64,000 nt of DNA from Rhodocollybia butyracea (GCA_015501585.1 JADNRY010000014.1:124001-188000); one strand, 5' to 3'; shown: positions 10,281 to 21,384, counted from the first letter of the stretch. The notes: generated from the sequence alone by a model not told the origin. Made by a program: numbers and translations.

Positions 10281-11681
10281 ACAATAGTGCTTTGGGGATA
10301 CTTACTAGCTGGTGCTTGACTTGGATCTTTTATGGTATCGTTAGCCTTCGAGTCCGAGTCTGTTGATAATCTCATGCCCACCTACGACGTCGATATCCAA
10401 GCTCATTGTAGAGTTGCGTCAGTACGTGACGCGCTACCGTAGTAGGGACACGACACAGTTACCTCAAGTACACAGGTTTATCACCGATACGTTGACGAAT
10501 CTTTTTAATGATGTTCTTGATCCCGTAGTCATCGATATCTTCAGCGCTGATCACTTGAAATCCTACAGTATCGTCATGTCTCAAGTCTTCGATACCCTAT
10601 CCAATGATTCAATCTGGGCAGCTTGTGCATACGCGCAGTAGCTCACGTTCATCTTGCATCGAATCCCGCCATGTATACTGGTATTCGTTAGCAGTCCTTC
10701 TTCAGCTGCAATTGCGAAGAACGATCCGTGGTTTATACGTTCTTGAGGAGTGCTTCCTGGTAGAGGAGCCCAAGTGTCCAGATGAGCGTCAAAGTGGATA
10801 ACCTGTCCTAATTCAAGTTACTATTCCTCAAAAAAAGAATAGGGAATGACTCAACCGAAACGGGCCCGTACACCTTATGCAATGCCCTTAGGATAGGAAG
10901 GACCTGTGAAATTGTTTAGAAGCGATTCTGCTCGGAGAACGGATCTCACGATAGTATGATCTCCTCCCAGGGTGACAATTCTAGGGTGTTCTTTCCCATC
11001 AAGGGCAAAAGCACGAGTTCTCTCCTTGTAAATCTCTGAAGTCCCTCCATACACCGGGCGCGAAAGCAACGTTAAGTATGCAGCCTCCATCTGGCCAATC
11101 GCTTTGGCATTGTCAAATGGTGAGATTGGGACCTAGCGCATGAGCGCGTGAATGCGCAAAGGTTGAGTCGTGAGCTTTGAATGTACACACATCGCCGCAG
11201 TCCAAAAAACTCGCGCCGAAATCCGATGGACTGCTTCCCCATGCGAGTGAATAGCCTATTCCGACACCAAGTGGCTGTCTTCGGGATCCAGCACGAATGG
11301 CATAAGGTCCAAACCGTGCACCTGACCAGCAAGGACAGATAAAGAGACATATAATATTAATTAACATCATGGTGAAGCTGATAGTGATACATACCAGGTC
11401 TATAACTAGTAGTAGTGTCAAAAGGAAAACGAATAATTCCGATATCGAAAGGTGTACTAGCATCTTCGAGACATTTTCTGTAGTTGAAATGGGAAAAGCT
11501 CAAGGGTCCACTGTAGGTCATGTCGTTCTGTGGCGACGTATTTGCTGGTCCAGGGCTCCTTGGAGATGTCGGTTGGAACGTTTCCGGCTGTAAACGGCTG
11601 CTGTGGCATTGAATATTCATGAGCGCGCGATACAAGGGAAGCGTAAAGAGTAACAAAAATAGTCCAAAGGTATTTAAACAT
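10281..11681 (-). pseudogene. Truncated, frameshifted agmatinase duplicate
   Basis: Near-identical copy of the gene at 4991-6783. The matching ATG is at 11679-11681. Exon 1 has a one-base insertion (tggcgacg against tgggccg), which turns KYGPQNDM into an out-of-frame run. The duplication breakpoint removes the last two exons, so the segments TGTPEIGGWTTREV and GADIVEV are absent. The GGDHTIV and DAHLDTW exons are still present in sequence. It cannot make a complete enzyme. The low divergence from the parent implies a recent event. Confidence 0.88.
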
Positions 11682-12248
11682 TGTGGATGTAACGATCTGA
11701 GAGAGATAAATAATAAGCGCTCACGCTCGTTCATGTGCAATAGGCGCCACACTCCAGTGCTCCGCCGCCTCGTAAACACGCTCCGAAGCTTGCACTAGGG
11801 CCTGAGACCTCGCCGGAAGCTAGGAAGGCCCGAGGGCTTGTATTGGGACAACATCCAGCTTATACAAATCCCTCTTATTCTGATACTTTAACGGTCAGAT
11901 AATTGGAGGCGGTCAGCGAGTTCAAGAAGTTCAAGACAGCTTTGAAATTCAAGTGTATCGTTTCAGTCCCGGAAGGTCAGGGAAGGTCCCGGACTCCAGA
12001 AGACTCCCCCGTGTATATCACTATCACTAGGTGACATTGCACCAGAGCTGCAACAACTAGAATTTGCAACGAGTTGCAAAAAGTGCTCACCGCTTAAGTT
12101 GTGACTCGTGAGCAGCTGTTGAACAGCCTTTAAACTCTTCTCCTCTTTCTTTCTTCTTCTTTCTCAGCGTGAAAAACTTGCTCTCTCCAGATTCTGGAGT
12201 CAGGATACGAGCCGATATAAGCAGATCTAGAGGTATGTCAATTTTTGA

Positions 12249-12274
12249 CCAATGATACTACAGGTGCTTATAAA
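12249..12274 (+). promoter_or_regulatory. SSP2 core promoter: CCAAT and TATAAA
   Basis: CCAAT at 12249-12253 and TATAAA at 12269-12274, 115 bp before the ATG, with the same layout as SSP1. Confidence 0.65.
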
Positions 12275-12383
12275 AAGCAACTCGTATATGCAGTAGTTCT
12301 GCTGGTTCATTCTCTCACTCGAATACAGCTTGCTGGTCAAGCCACATTCCTCGAAACAAATACTACTCGATAAATTCTCAAGA

Positions 12384-13267
12384 ATGCGCGCTGCTCTTCT
12401 CCTCTTTACCCTCATCGCTAGCTCCATGCTTGCTGTGTGTATACCAGTGCCAGGCAGGGAGGACCGCAAGCCAAAAATAGCTGGGAACAACAGACTTGGA
12501 ACACATCATGGTGGGACCCAAAGACAAGTTGGGCTACCGCCGCCGAGGGAGCCTAAGCCTGAGTTGCGTATATTGCAGGGCGAACGTGTACGTGTTTAGT
12601 GGTTAAATCTCTACCTTATATCCACGCCATCCTAGGTTGTGACCTTCATTGACTTGGACAAAAGAGGCCGCAGCTTTGGAACCGGGCTAACTGTCTTTCG
12701 AGAGGGTTTGCCGCATGGCATAAAACGCAGCCGCGAACTTACCATGGCGATAAATAATGCCATGGGCTCGAAGGCTTCTTTAATAAACTACAGAGGTTTA
12801 CTTATGCCTATGGAAGGCCCTCGGAAATGGCTTTTTTTCAAGATGACCGGACCAGGCTGTGATCCAGAATGTTTTGGATGGATGGCAAAGGGTCGTGAGT
12901 ACATCATCTGGTTTTTCTTGTGTTCCTCATTTATGTTTTGCTAGCCACGATTGAATGGAAGAACACGGATAAAACATCTGCGGGATATTCTTCAGAGAGG
13001 GAGTTTCAGTCGTGGTATGTTGGCATCAGCCTCCGTGGCAGCCAAGAGGGCCCATTTAAGGAGCCCCCAAGCAATGATGATGTCCGGAGCTTCTTGTGGA
13101 AAAGGCATAAAGCATGGACGATCCTTCTGGGCGAATTTAAGTTTATCAAACAGCCGGAGCCGGTCGAGCCTGCCTATCATGGGCCTCCATTCATTCCTCG
13201 TTTGCCTTCTTCAATGAGTCTTCATCGACATCGTCCATATCCTCCTTTTCCTGCTCCTCTGTCCTGA
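12384..13267 (+). CDS. SSP2: small secreted protein
   Basis: Predicted 261 residues. Introns are 12588-12635 and 12895-12944; the exons sum to 786 bp. Exon 1 is almost identical to SSP1 (signal peptide, GREDRKPK). Exon 2 has FIDLDKRGRSFG and LFFKMTGPGCDPECFGW. Exon 3 has SWYVGISLRGSQEGPFKEPP and ends in a proline/histidine-rich tail. Amino-acid changes against SSP1 concentrate in exons 2-3 while exon 1 is nearly unchanged, which could reflect diversifying change in the mature domain. Function unknown. Confidence 0.75.
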
Positions 13268-14367
13268 ACCGGCCCTGAATTAACGTACTTATGAGCGCTT
13301 GTTTCTACGAGTGGATATCCCAATGATTCATGCATTTAAACCCCCAAACGAAGTTATGAACCTTTCTTCATCGTTCGCGTCCTTGCCTTGTTCGCTGCCT
13401 CTCATGGTATTGTCAACGAAATGTCCTTAAGCAACTCGATATTGGGACCAATTCTTGTGTCGTAGTTGAGAGTTATTTTAAGCTGGTTATTCCATGTTGC
13501 GTTGTCTTTTGCGGGAGTACAGTGGCTGTCAAGGCTGGTAGCGCTAGTGAGCATCCTATCTTTAATTCTTGCGCTATTCATCTCACCTGCAGATGCCCAT
13601 CTTGTCACTGTCAGCGTCATCGGCATGAATGCAAAACCCTCTGTCAATCTTTCTCACCGTCTCCTACACCGACTCGCACTCTTCCACGCCCTCTAAAAAG
13701 GCGGAAAGTCTCTTCAACCGCGGGCGTTGACCTAATTTTCTTTTACAGGCTGCCAAAGCCTTTGCTTCTCTTACCTTCAAGTTTGCACTGCCTGCCTGTG
13801 AACAAACGTATAGAGTCTGTATAGGGGAGACAACTTTCGACTCACCCACGAAGAAACCCGCGATGAAGAAGATTTCAATAGATGACGAACGTCGCCTGCC
13901 TCTCTCAAAGACGACACTGACAGTGACACGGTCGAAGAATCCAGCCCGCCATTGCGAAGCAGAACTGGAAGCTCTACGAAAGCGTTTCGAGTACGCGTCG
14001 TCCTCCCTACTTCTAATCAATAATCAATCACTCTTTCTCGAATCCCGCCATTGTTTCGCCCTCTTTCCTTCCGATATCACGAGATATCCTCCCCACATTG
14101 TTCTCTTCAAAGTTTGTTCTCCCGTTCCGGCTCACTGTCACGCTAATAGAATTGGCAAATGTGCAAAAGCTGAAGCTTGCTACATGCACGAACTGGAACT
14201 CCATGTTAAGCACCAACGGATATCTCTTGATCTCCCGCGCCCTTGTCTTCACTGCCTCTGACTGTATCATCAATCGTCAACAAAGTTCAAGTCACTGCGG
14301 CACGATGCTTGTATGGACTCCAAGCATGATGCATGGGAAACATCCATTCTGAGATGTTCTTATTGAT
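13268..14367 (+). pseudogene. Downstream stretch of unit 2 with a degraded coding fragment
   Basis: Counterpart of 8412-9560. The same scattered plus-strand words occur (PLKRRKVSSTAGVD near 13690-13740, AAKAFASL near 13750). An insertion of about 60 bp carrying gtttgcactgcctgcctgtg near 13780-13830 is absent from unit 1. No intact frame. Confidence 0.4.
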
Positions 14368-14655
14368 ACTTACATCAAACTCGAGGGAAGTACCTCTTTG
14401 ATGCGATTGAGACCGTCCCCGGCGGAGTGGGCATCGAAGTAGATTAGAGATGAGGCCTCGAGGACTCGGTCTTTGGCGAATGGCTTCGTTAAAGGTATCT
14501 TCTTCTCCGCACCTTTTACCTCGACATTTTGAATGAAGATGCGTGAGCTTGATACCGTTTTTGAGCTGATTACATAGTCGGGATGGGGGTGCGTATCGGT
14601 TTTGCTGTTTGTCGTAGGTGGGGCTGGGGTGAGCCATTCCGGCGCTTGCAGTATG
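14368..14655 (-). pseudogene. Orphan open exon of an unknown gene, unit 2
   Basis: An uninterrupted minus-strand stretch of about 90 codons. It reads APEWLTPAPPTTNSKTD, then VISSKTVSSSRIFIQNVEVK, IPLTKPFAKDRVLEASSL and IYFDAHSAGDGLNRIKEV, and stops at a potential donor (gatgtaagt). Other exons cannot be found nearby and the unit-1 copy is frameshifted. I do not recognise the family. The DAH is not in a ureohydrolase context. Confidence 0.45.
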
Positions 14656-14790
14656 ACACAAAGGCGTTCATTGTTTAGTGGTCAAGGAAGACTTATATCC
14701 ATCTTTCAACATACATTCTTCTAGTACTCACCCTCTCAAAACCAAGCATATGTACACACAAACGTTGCGTGACTGTTATCCCGGAAATGT

Positions 14791-15498
14791 TCAATGTTGA
14801 TATTAATGAGAATTTGCAACTATGAAACCAAGTGAGTTCCAGTACGTACTACAAAATTGCTCAACCATCGCTTGTGCGTGGCAGACGAACAGGCCTCTGA
14901 ATTCTTCCTTCCTTCTCTTCTCTCAACTTAGAAAACGAGATAAACTTGCTCTCTCCAACAGGGCACAAGCCTATATGCCATATTTAGAGGTATGTCCTTC
15001 TGACAAATCATACCTACCATAGGTGCTTATAAAAAGAAACTTGTGTATGCAGTAGTTCTGCTGGTCCGGTCTCTACATCCTCGTCTGCGCTTCGTGAGCA
15101 CGCTCCAGATTTTTTCATACCCTCTCGCGCTCAAGCTTGGGAGCTTGTAAGTACGTATAGGTCGCTCTTGCTTGGATCCTTATTCTCTGATAAAACTTTG
15201 CAAAGTTTTTACGTATTTGAAATTCAAAATCTCTATGAAATCCTCGTTCGGATCGTTTCAGCGTGGACCTGCGTGGACCTGTGCAGTGTGTATCACTGGG
15301 TAACATAAGCACAGCAACACAAAATTGCAAAAAGTGCTCGTATGTATGTACTTAAGTGATCGCTCAGGCAGCCGAAAAGACTCTTGCTCTCTTATCTTTT
15401 CTCAACTTGACGAGCTTGAAAATCTCGTCCTCCGTCCTGAGGCTTCAGGAGTCGGGACACAACCCGATATAGCCAGATATAGAGGTACGTCTTTTTGA
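14791..15498. other. Upstream region of SSP3
   Basis: About 700 bp without a recognised gene. It includes a first promoter-like remnant near 15000-15065 (tgcttataaaaagaaacttg, then cagtagttctgctggtc) that is not followed by an SSP start. That suggests a lost SSP copy or a shifted promoter just upstream of the SSP3 promoter. Confidence 0.45.
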
Positions 15499-15528
15499 CC
15501 AATTACACCTACTATCAGTGCTTATCAA
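15499..15528 (+). promoter_or_regulatory. SSP3 core promoter, TATA altered to TATCAA
   Basis: CCAAT at 15499-15503. The TATA position reads TATCAA (15523-15528), a one-base change from TATAAA in the other copies, so expression may be weakened. Confidence 0.5.
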
Positions 15529-15632
15529 AGGCGAATCGTGTATGCAAGTGGTTCTGCGGATTCAGTCTCTCGCTCGAATACAGCTTGCCGGTCAAGCTGC
15601 ATTCTTAGAAATACTCGATACAATTCTCAACA

Positions 15633-16482
15633 ATGCGCGCTCCCCTTCTACTCTTTATACTCATCGCTAGCTCTATGCTTGCTGTGTGTATACCGGTGCC
15701 AGGCGGGTCCAAAGCCGAGTCGTCAAAAGGCAAAAGACCCGCACCAGGGTCACCAGAAGCCGGGCCATCGAAGAGACCTAGGTTGCAGGCCCAACGTGTA
15801 AGTAGTTACTAAGTTAGTGGTTAATCATCTATACGTCATGCCCATATCATGTCAGGTTGTGACCTTCGTAAACGTGAAGGGTTCAAGCTTGGGAACAGCC
15901 CCAACTGTATTTCGGCAGTCGGCCGGCGTACTCCGCCCAGACACACTCAAGCAAGCGATCAATGATGTGCTCGACGAGGGGTCATCGATAACCTTCCAAG
16001 GTTTCTTACAGCCATATTTGCAAGATCGGAAATGGCTTTTTTTCACCATGACCGGACCAAGATGTAACCCTGTACTATTATGTTTTGGCTTCGCAGCAAA
16101 GGGTGGTGAGTACGATCTGGCTTTTCTTGTGTTCCTCGTTCCTCGTTCATGTTTGCTAGCTGCATACGATTGGAGGGGCGCACAGCGTACACAGGCGGGA
16201 AAAGTTACAGGCGGGGAATTTCAGTCTTGGTATACTGGGATCAGCCTCGGAGGCGACCCAAAGGGCCCGTTTCTGGAACAACCAAGCTACGATGAACGGC
16301 AGCAGAGAAGAAAGGATGAGGAGTGGGTGTCCGTTTTGGAAGAGTATTTTAAACTCAACGCTGGGCCGGTCCATCCCGCTTTGCAAATCCCTATTCAACA
16401 ATTACGTCCTTCGATTCCTCCTTCGATTCCTCCTCCTCCTCATAAACCATATTCTCTTCCCCATCCTCGCCCTCCGTATTGA
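15633..16482 (+). CDS. SSP3: small secreted protein
   Basis: Predicted 245 residues. Introns are 15798-15855 and 16106-16159; the exons sum to 738 bp. The signal peptide (MRAPLLLFILIASSM) is followed by a basic linker with KGKRP and SKRPRLQAQR, which could be a proprotein cleavage site or a nuclear-localisation-like patch. The core reads WLFFTMTGPRCNPVLLCFGF, with the cysteine spacing widened from CxxxC to CxxxxxC. Exon 3 gives SWYTGISLGGDPKGPFLEQP and a PPSIPPSIPPPP tail. Intron 2 is 54 bp, a multiple of three, and has no in-frame stop. Function unknown. Confidence 0.75.
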
Positions 16483-17294
16483 TATCCTGAAGTTCCTAGA
16501 ATCCCATTGAACCGGCCCAGCCTGAACTAAAGATAGTGTTTGTTTCTCAGTTTGGATTCTAGAATCCAAATCCAAATCCGTGGCCGAACAGGCTCTAATG
16601 TTATTTGTTGCGTATTGACCAGCTGGCCTTCTCCGTTCACCAGACCATCCCTACATAAGACCGTTGCGCTGGGTTTATCAAATAATCAAATTGCAACATA
16701 GGCTCCTAGGCTGACACGCACTAGATTAGACTAGACTCGCTTCTTGTTCGAATTGGATGTTGTCTTTCGCTTCCTCGTCTTCTTCGCTACCTCTGATGGT
16801 ATTTACTAACTCGTATCAAAAAAAAAACCATGGTGAGTGTACATTGAGCTAGTTATCGCCTACGACACCCCGATTTTACAGCCAAAACCAAACAGCAATG
16901 TCTAGAGTACTGCCAGCATAGCTTCAGCATGCCAGGCTAGGGTGGTAATAGGGAGCAGCAGGAAAGGGCGGGAAGCGGCTAGTACATAGCTATAGGCGGT
17001 TACCCTGACTCGGAATTGGCTCCCTGTGGCGGGCCATATCAAGAACATTGTCAAACCCATCCAAGAGCTCCAATGGTATTGAGTATATTCAAGGGTTCTG
17101 GCTGGTCCTGGCTTTTGCCGTACAGAAGCGTACAGCCCGTGCTTACCACTGAGAGCCACTGAGCCGAATTCAAAAATAAATAAATAAATTCTCGTATTTA
17201 AGCGATCGCTCGCTGGTAGTCAGCCTCTCATTCTTTTTTCCTCTTTTCCCATCGAGGTATGTTCTTTTGATCACTCATACATACGATAGATGCT
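16483..17294. other. Intergenic, SSP3 to SSP4
   Basis: Contains the SSP3 3' region and a stretch near 16900-17160 whose minus strand reads LLYGK-type words (VRQKPGPARTLEYTQ) related to 18778-19035 upstream of SSP5. So the two upstream regions share ancestry. A poly-A run (16819-16828) and a short aataaataaata tract near 17175-17187 occur here. No confident gene. Confidence 0.4.
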
Positions 17295-17300
17295 CATAAA
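17295..17300 (+). promoter_or_regulatory. SSP4 core promoter, TATA altered to CATAAA
   Basis: The TATA position reads CATAAA. The CCAAT seen in other copies is changed to a cact context, yet the downstream GTTCTGCTGGTTCAG leader is kept. This is the most eroded promoter among the copies with an open frame. Confidence 0.45.
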
Positions 17301-17383
17301 ATGTAACTTCGGGATTACAGTAGTTCTGCTGGTTCAGTCTCTGACTTGGATACAACTTGCTGGTCAAGCTACGATACTCAACA

Positions 17384-18225
17384 ATGCGCGGTGTCCTCCT
17401 CTCCTTTATGCTCCTAGCCAGCTCCATGCTTGCTGTGTGCATACCAGTGCCGACCGGGTCAGATGCCAATCAAGCCAAGAAGAAACTTGTAAGTGGTTAC
17501 TAGTTATCATCTATACCTCATATCCACACCTTGCCAGACTGTGACCTTCATTAAAGGCAAAGGAGGTTCAATGGGAAGCTTGGAAACGGACAAAACTAAA
17601 TTTCCAGATCCAAAGAGCCCATTTTTCACCATTCGCAAAGAGGATCTCACCAGTGGGATCAAAAAAGCCATCGGCTCGTCTGGAGAACCAGACTACAGAG
17701 GTCCATTCAAACCGGAAGAGATCGCACCAGGAGAGATCGTACCGGAGCAGAATCAGGAAGGCCGCGAAGCTGAAGAATCTAGCAGTGGGGCCAAGCCCAT
17801 GGTCCCATACCGGCTTCATTTCATAGTCACCGAAGAGGGGGGTGAGCATGGACCATGGTTTGGGTGGGCAGCACAAGGCGGTGAGTACGCTCCTGGATCT
17901 GGATTTTCTTGTATTCCTAATATCTGTTTGGCTAGCTTCGTGGAACTGGAGGATCGATAAGCAGCACAAGAAGGGAACAGCTGTCAGGAAGAACATACGC
18001 AGGCTTACGTTGTGTGTTGGTGTTAGCTTAGGCACCCCAGGGCACGAGTTCAAGGCCATTAATGAACCTCCAAACACCAATCTGGACCTCCTCGAGGAGA
18101 AGAAGCGAGGAGTATGGACGTCCCTTCGGGATGACTTTGTGCGTCTGCCAATCCATCCGGCCCATCCACCTCAGACTTCTCCTTCTAACACAATGACAAT
18201 ATCTAATCTCATGAATGCTCATTAG
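17384..18225 (+). CDS. SSP4: small secreted protein
   Basis: Predicted 245 residues. Introns are 17489-17537 and 17881-17935; the exons sum to 738 bp. The signal peptide (MRGVLLSFMLLASSM) has a very short linker ending in AKKKL. Exon 2 is longer than in SSP1-3 and acidic in its centre (EEIAPGEIVPEQ). The core reads RLHFIVTEEGGEHGPWFGW, so both conserved cysteines are lost, a subtype shared with SSP5. Exon 3 has LTLCVGVSLGTPGHEFKAI. The subtype forms its own branch with SSP5. Function unknown. Confidence 0.72.
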
Positions 18226-19023
18226 ACGAGGACGCCTGCTCCTCCTACAAAAAATCCTTTCCTTCCTGCATTAACGTACTTATGAGCGCTTGGTTCTAAT
18301 CGTATTTGTTGCGCAAGCCTTTTCGTTCTTCTGTGTTGACCGATCTGAGATATCCCACGCCACATAGGCTCCTGGGCGGAAGAAATAACAAAATGCACTT
18401 ATATATTCCGGTGAGTGGTTTCTTCTTCCTCTCTTACGCGCCCTCCCATTCTTCGCGTTCTTCACTGGTCAGAATCACTGCCTTTGAGGTATCGTCGACG
18501 AAATGTCCTCGAGCAACTTAAGATAGAGACCATTCCTGGTATCATTAAGAAAAACCGTAGCGAGCGTTGAGTAACCTACGACTCGGACAGCGAGGGCTGT
18601 GCTGTCAGCATGGCATTCAGCATACCGAGAGAGTGGAAACGGTTGGTTAGGTAGGTTAGGTTAGGTTTATTACGGCTTGGGACCAAGTGCTGATACGCCG
18701 GGATCCGAGAAGCTACTGATGTATCTATTTATGTACACCATCGTCTCGGGCCAACTCTCGGTGTCCGGACGAGCTCACTACGCTTTGGTAGCGGTAGATC
18801 CGTGAGCCACAAGAGAGACCACGGCTACTCCAGTCTCTGATAAATCAGGAGTATTTTCAAATACATCCAAGAGTTCCGATGGTATCAAGGGTCCAGGATT
18901 TTGCCCTGAGGCTGTTTTGCCGTACAGTAAAACCAGAGCCACGCGGGCAGTGAGCCTCTCTTTTCCCCCCCTCTTTTCCCATCGAGGTATGTTCTTTTGA
19001 TCAATGTACCTACAATAGGTGCT
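18226..19023. other. Intergenic, SSP4 to SSP5
   Basis: Holds a telomere-like run (ggttaggtaggttaggttag, 18646-18665). It also holds an open minus-strand stretch at 18778-19035 ending in LLDVFENTPDLSETGVAVVS, which looks coding but has no start, splice partner or recognised family. The sequence upstream of SSP4 contains a related but shorter version. Confidence 0.4.
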
Positions 19024-19029
19024 TATAAA
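19024..19029 (+). promoter_or_regulatory. SSP5 TATA box
   Basis: TATAAA at 19024-19029, 107 bp before the ATG and followed by the conserved family leader. Confidence 0.55.
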
Positions 19030-19135
19030 ACGCAACTTATGTACTGCAGTAATTCTGCTGGTTCAGTCTCTCACTCGAACACAGCTTGCTGGTCAAGCTA
19101 CTACATTCCTTGAAATACTCGATACGGTTCTCGCA

Positions 19136-20190
19136 ATGCGCGGTGCCCTCCTCTTCTTTATGCTCATTGCTAGCTCCATGCTTGCTGTGTGTATACCAGT
19201 GCCACCCGAAAAAAGACCCGCAGACTCAGAACTAAAGGCCGGCGTGTCAAAGAAGCCACTCCCTTCGACCCCCTCTCCTCCTCCCCCACCTGGGTTTCGC
19301 CATGTAAGTGTTTGTGGTTACTAGTTATCTATACCTCATACCCATATCTTGCCAGACTGTGACCTTCGTAGACAGCACAGGTTCAAGCTTGGGAACGGAA
19401 GAGACTAACTTTGAAGGCGTAGGAGGCTTGGGCATCCGCAGACAGGATATCACCAAAGCAATCAATGCCTTCATTGGAGGGGTCGACGCCACACCAGATC
19501 TGTCAAAGCCGTACTACAGAGGTAAACTTCACCCGGAAAAAATCACACTCACAGAACAAGAACAAAAAGATATCGGCGCGCATAAGTACATAGACAACGG
19601 CGATAGAAAAATCGAATTGGTCCCACGCCGGCTTCATTTCATAGTCACCGAAGTAGGGCATGAGCGAGCGAGGGCCATGGTTTGGGTGGGCAGCACAAGG
19701 TGGTGAGTACTGAGTACTCGCTCCCGGATCTGCATTTCTCATATCTGTTTTGCTAGTGACATGCACCTGGAGGGAACAGGAGCGTGTACATGTCAGGAAG
19801 AACTCTAACAGATTTGCGATGTACGTTGGTCTTAGCCTAGGCACCCCAGGGAACGTGTTCCAAGCCATGAGACCTCCAAACACCAATGCCCTCGAGGTCC
19901 TAAGGCTAGAAGTATGGGAGGTCCTTCAAAATAACTTCATGAAACTGCCGGTCCATCCGCCTCATCCTCTTCCTCCCGCTTCTCCTTCTAATATCATAAC
20001 TACTCATGATTCACATTCTCCTCTCATGATTACTGGTGAGACGAGGAATCCTGCTCCTGGTCTTCTTCCAACGCTTGAACCTCAGGCTCTTCCAGAACCA
20101 ATCCCTGTTCCCGCATTGCGTGGTTCAATTCCTCGTTCTCCTCATATTACATATTCTCAGTCCGCCTCAGGGACATTGATATCAAGCTGA
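19136..20190 (+). pseudogene. SSP5: frameshifted small secreted protein gene
   Basis: Closest to SSP4. Exon 1 is 19136-19303 (signal peptide MRGALLFFMLIASSM, then PPEKRPADSE and a poly-proline stretch), exon 2 19356-19702, exon 3 19757-20190. The exons sum to 949 bp, one more than a multiple of three. The fault is a four-base surplus near 19655-19672 (gagcgagcgagggcc against gagcatggacc in SSP4). It makes the frame end at a stop 19704-19706 that spans the donor, giving ...MVWVGSTRW. The old frame of exon 3 (MYVGLSLGTPGNVFQAM and a long proline-rich tail) is still fully open, so the break is recent. A shortened secreted product remains possible. Confidence 0.75.
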
Positions 20191-21384
20191 CGCAGTGCTG
20201 ATCCCATTGAACCGGCCCGGTTTGCTCTTGGTGGTCTTAGCGTATTTTGTTGTGTATTGATATTATTGATCAGCAAGCCTTTTTGCCCTTCTCCGTTGAC
20301 CAATAAGTAGATATTCCAATGAAGAAAACTCGCAACCTAGGCGAAAGAAGTAGCAAAACGCGCTGAACTCTGGCGAATCCACGTTTCTTCATCTCTTTCG
20401 CGTCCTCGCCTTCTCTCGCCTTCTTCGCTGCCTCTGAGATCTGATCATTGATGGTACCGTCAACGAATGGTCAACGAAACGTCTTCAAGCAACTCAAGAT
20501 TGGGATCATTGCTTGTATCAAGAAAAGGCGTAGTGAGCGTTGACGCGGATGTTGAGCCTGTTATTAAGTCCGAAGGGATTGGGACATGGATTCGTTCCTA
20601 CTGTTTGAAAAGAGGGTTTTGGGTCTTTTTTTACGGCTGGGGTGAGCGTGCGTGTGGACAGTAAAATGCAGGGTTAGAGGTCTTGAAGACTTTGTGAGTA
20701 CTTTTTAATCGAGTTTACTTGAGTTTTTTTCGCTTTGTTTAATTTCGTTCTCGCCTCATCGTTCTTCGATCTTCGACATCGATCGTTCATCTTCTTCTAC
20801 ATGTTCTATACTCTATCCCACCATCTCCATCGATACGCAGATCACGTACTAATCTTATCTCCCTAGTACGGTGCACATGCCTTCCAGTTGGCTTGCGATC
20901 TTTTTGGAATTTCCATCTGGACATTCGGACTCGTATATGTCTCTTCTTCCTCAAATGCTTGTTCTTCCTCTCAACTCCGCTGCCACTTCTAGTTCAGCTC
21001 AACACGAAATCATTTTGTTTATCCCCAGTTTCGCTGTGTCTGCCCAGCGGTATAATGAAGTTGCTTTCGTTCTCTTTTCAAGAGTGTTGTTCCTTCGAGT
21101 TGACGCCCCGAAAGGTGGGGCAACCCCAATGGTCATCGAATGCTTCATAATCAAGTCAACTCTTGATAGCCTCTATCCTCCTATGAATACTGTTCTCTTT
21201 TCCATTCGAGTGAAATGATGACGAACGAGAGATATCGTCGTGTCAAGTTCCCACACACACCTTCTGACCACGCACCTTTCTTCTTACCACCACATGCTCT
21301 AACAGTACGCCTTCTTACTCGTTCCAATCCTTCCTGTATTGACTCGCCGTTCTACCAGGTACGCAACTCTGTCAAAATACTCGA
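20191..21384. other. Intergenic upstream of the DUF7907-like gene
   Basis: About 1.2 kb with no confident gene. It starts with the SSP5 3' region. From about 20460 to 21384 it matches 26540-27670, upstream of the second DUF7907-like copy, and probably includes the promoter of that gene. Confidence 0.45.

Larger units (their letters stand above)
10281..14790. repeat. Tandem segmental duplication, unit 2
   Basis: Second copy of 5384-9940. It carries the agmatinase pseudogene, the shared promoter, SSP2 and the downstream fragments. Similarity fades near 14790 within acacacaaacgttgcgtgac, which matches acacacagatgttgcgtgat near 9930. Confidence 0.9.

Noticed and set aside
14500..14560. DAHSAGDG in the orphan minus-strand exon taken as a ureohydrolase DAH motif
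   Set aside because: The surrounding sequence lacks the other arginase-family motifs, and the real agmatinase exons are elsewhere with proper context.
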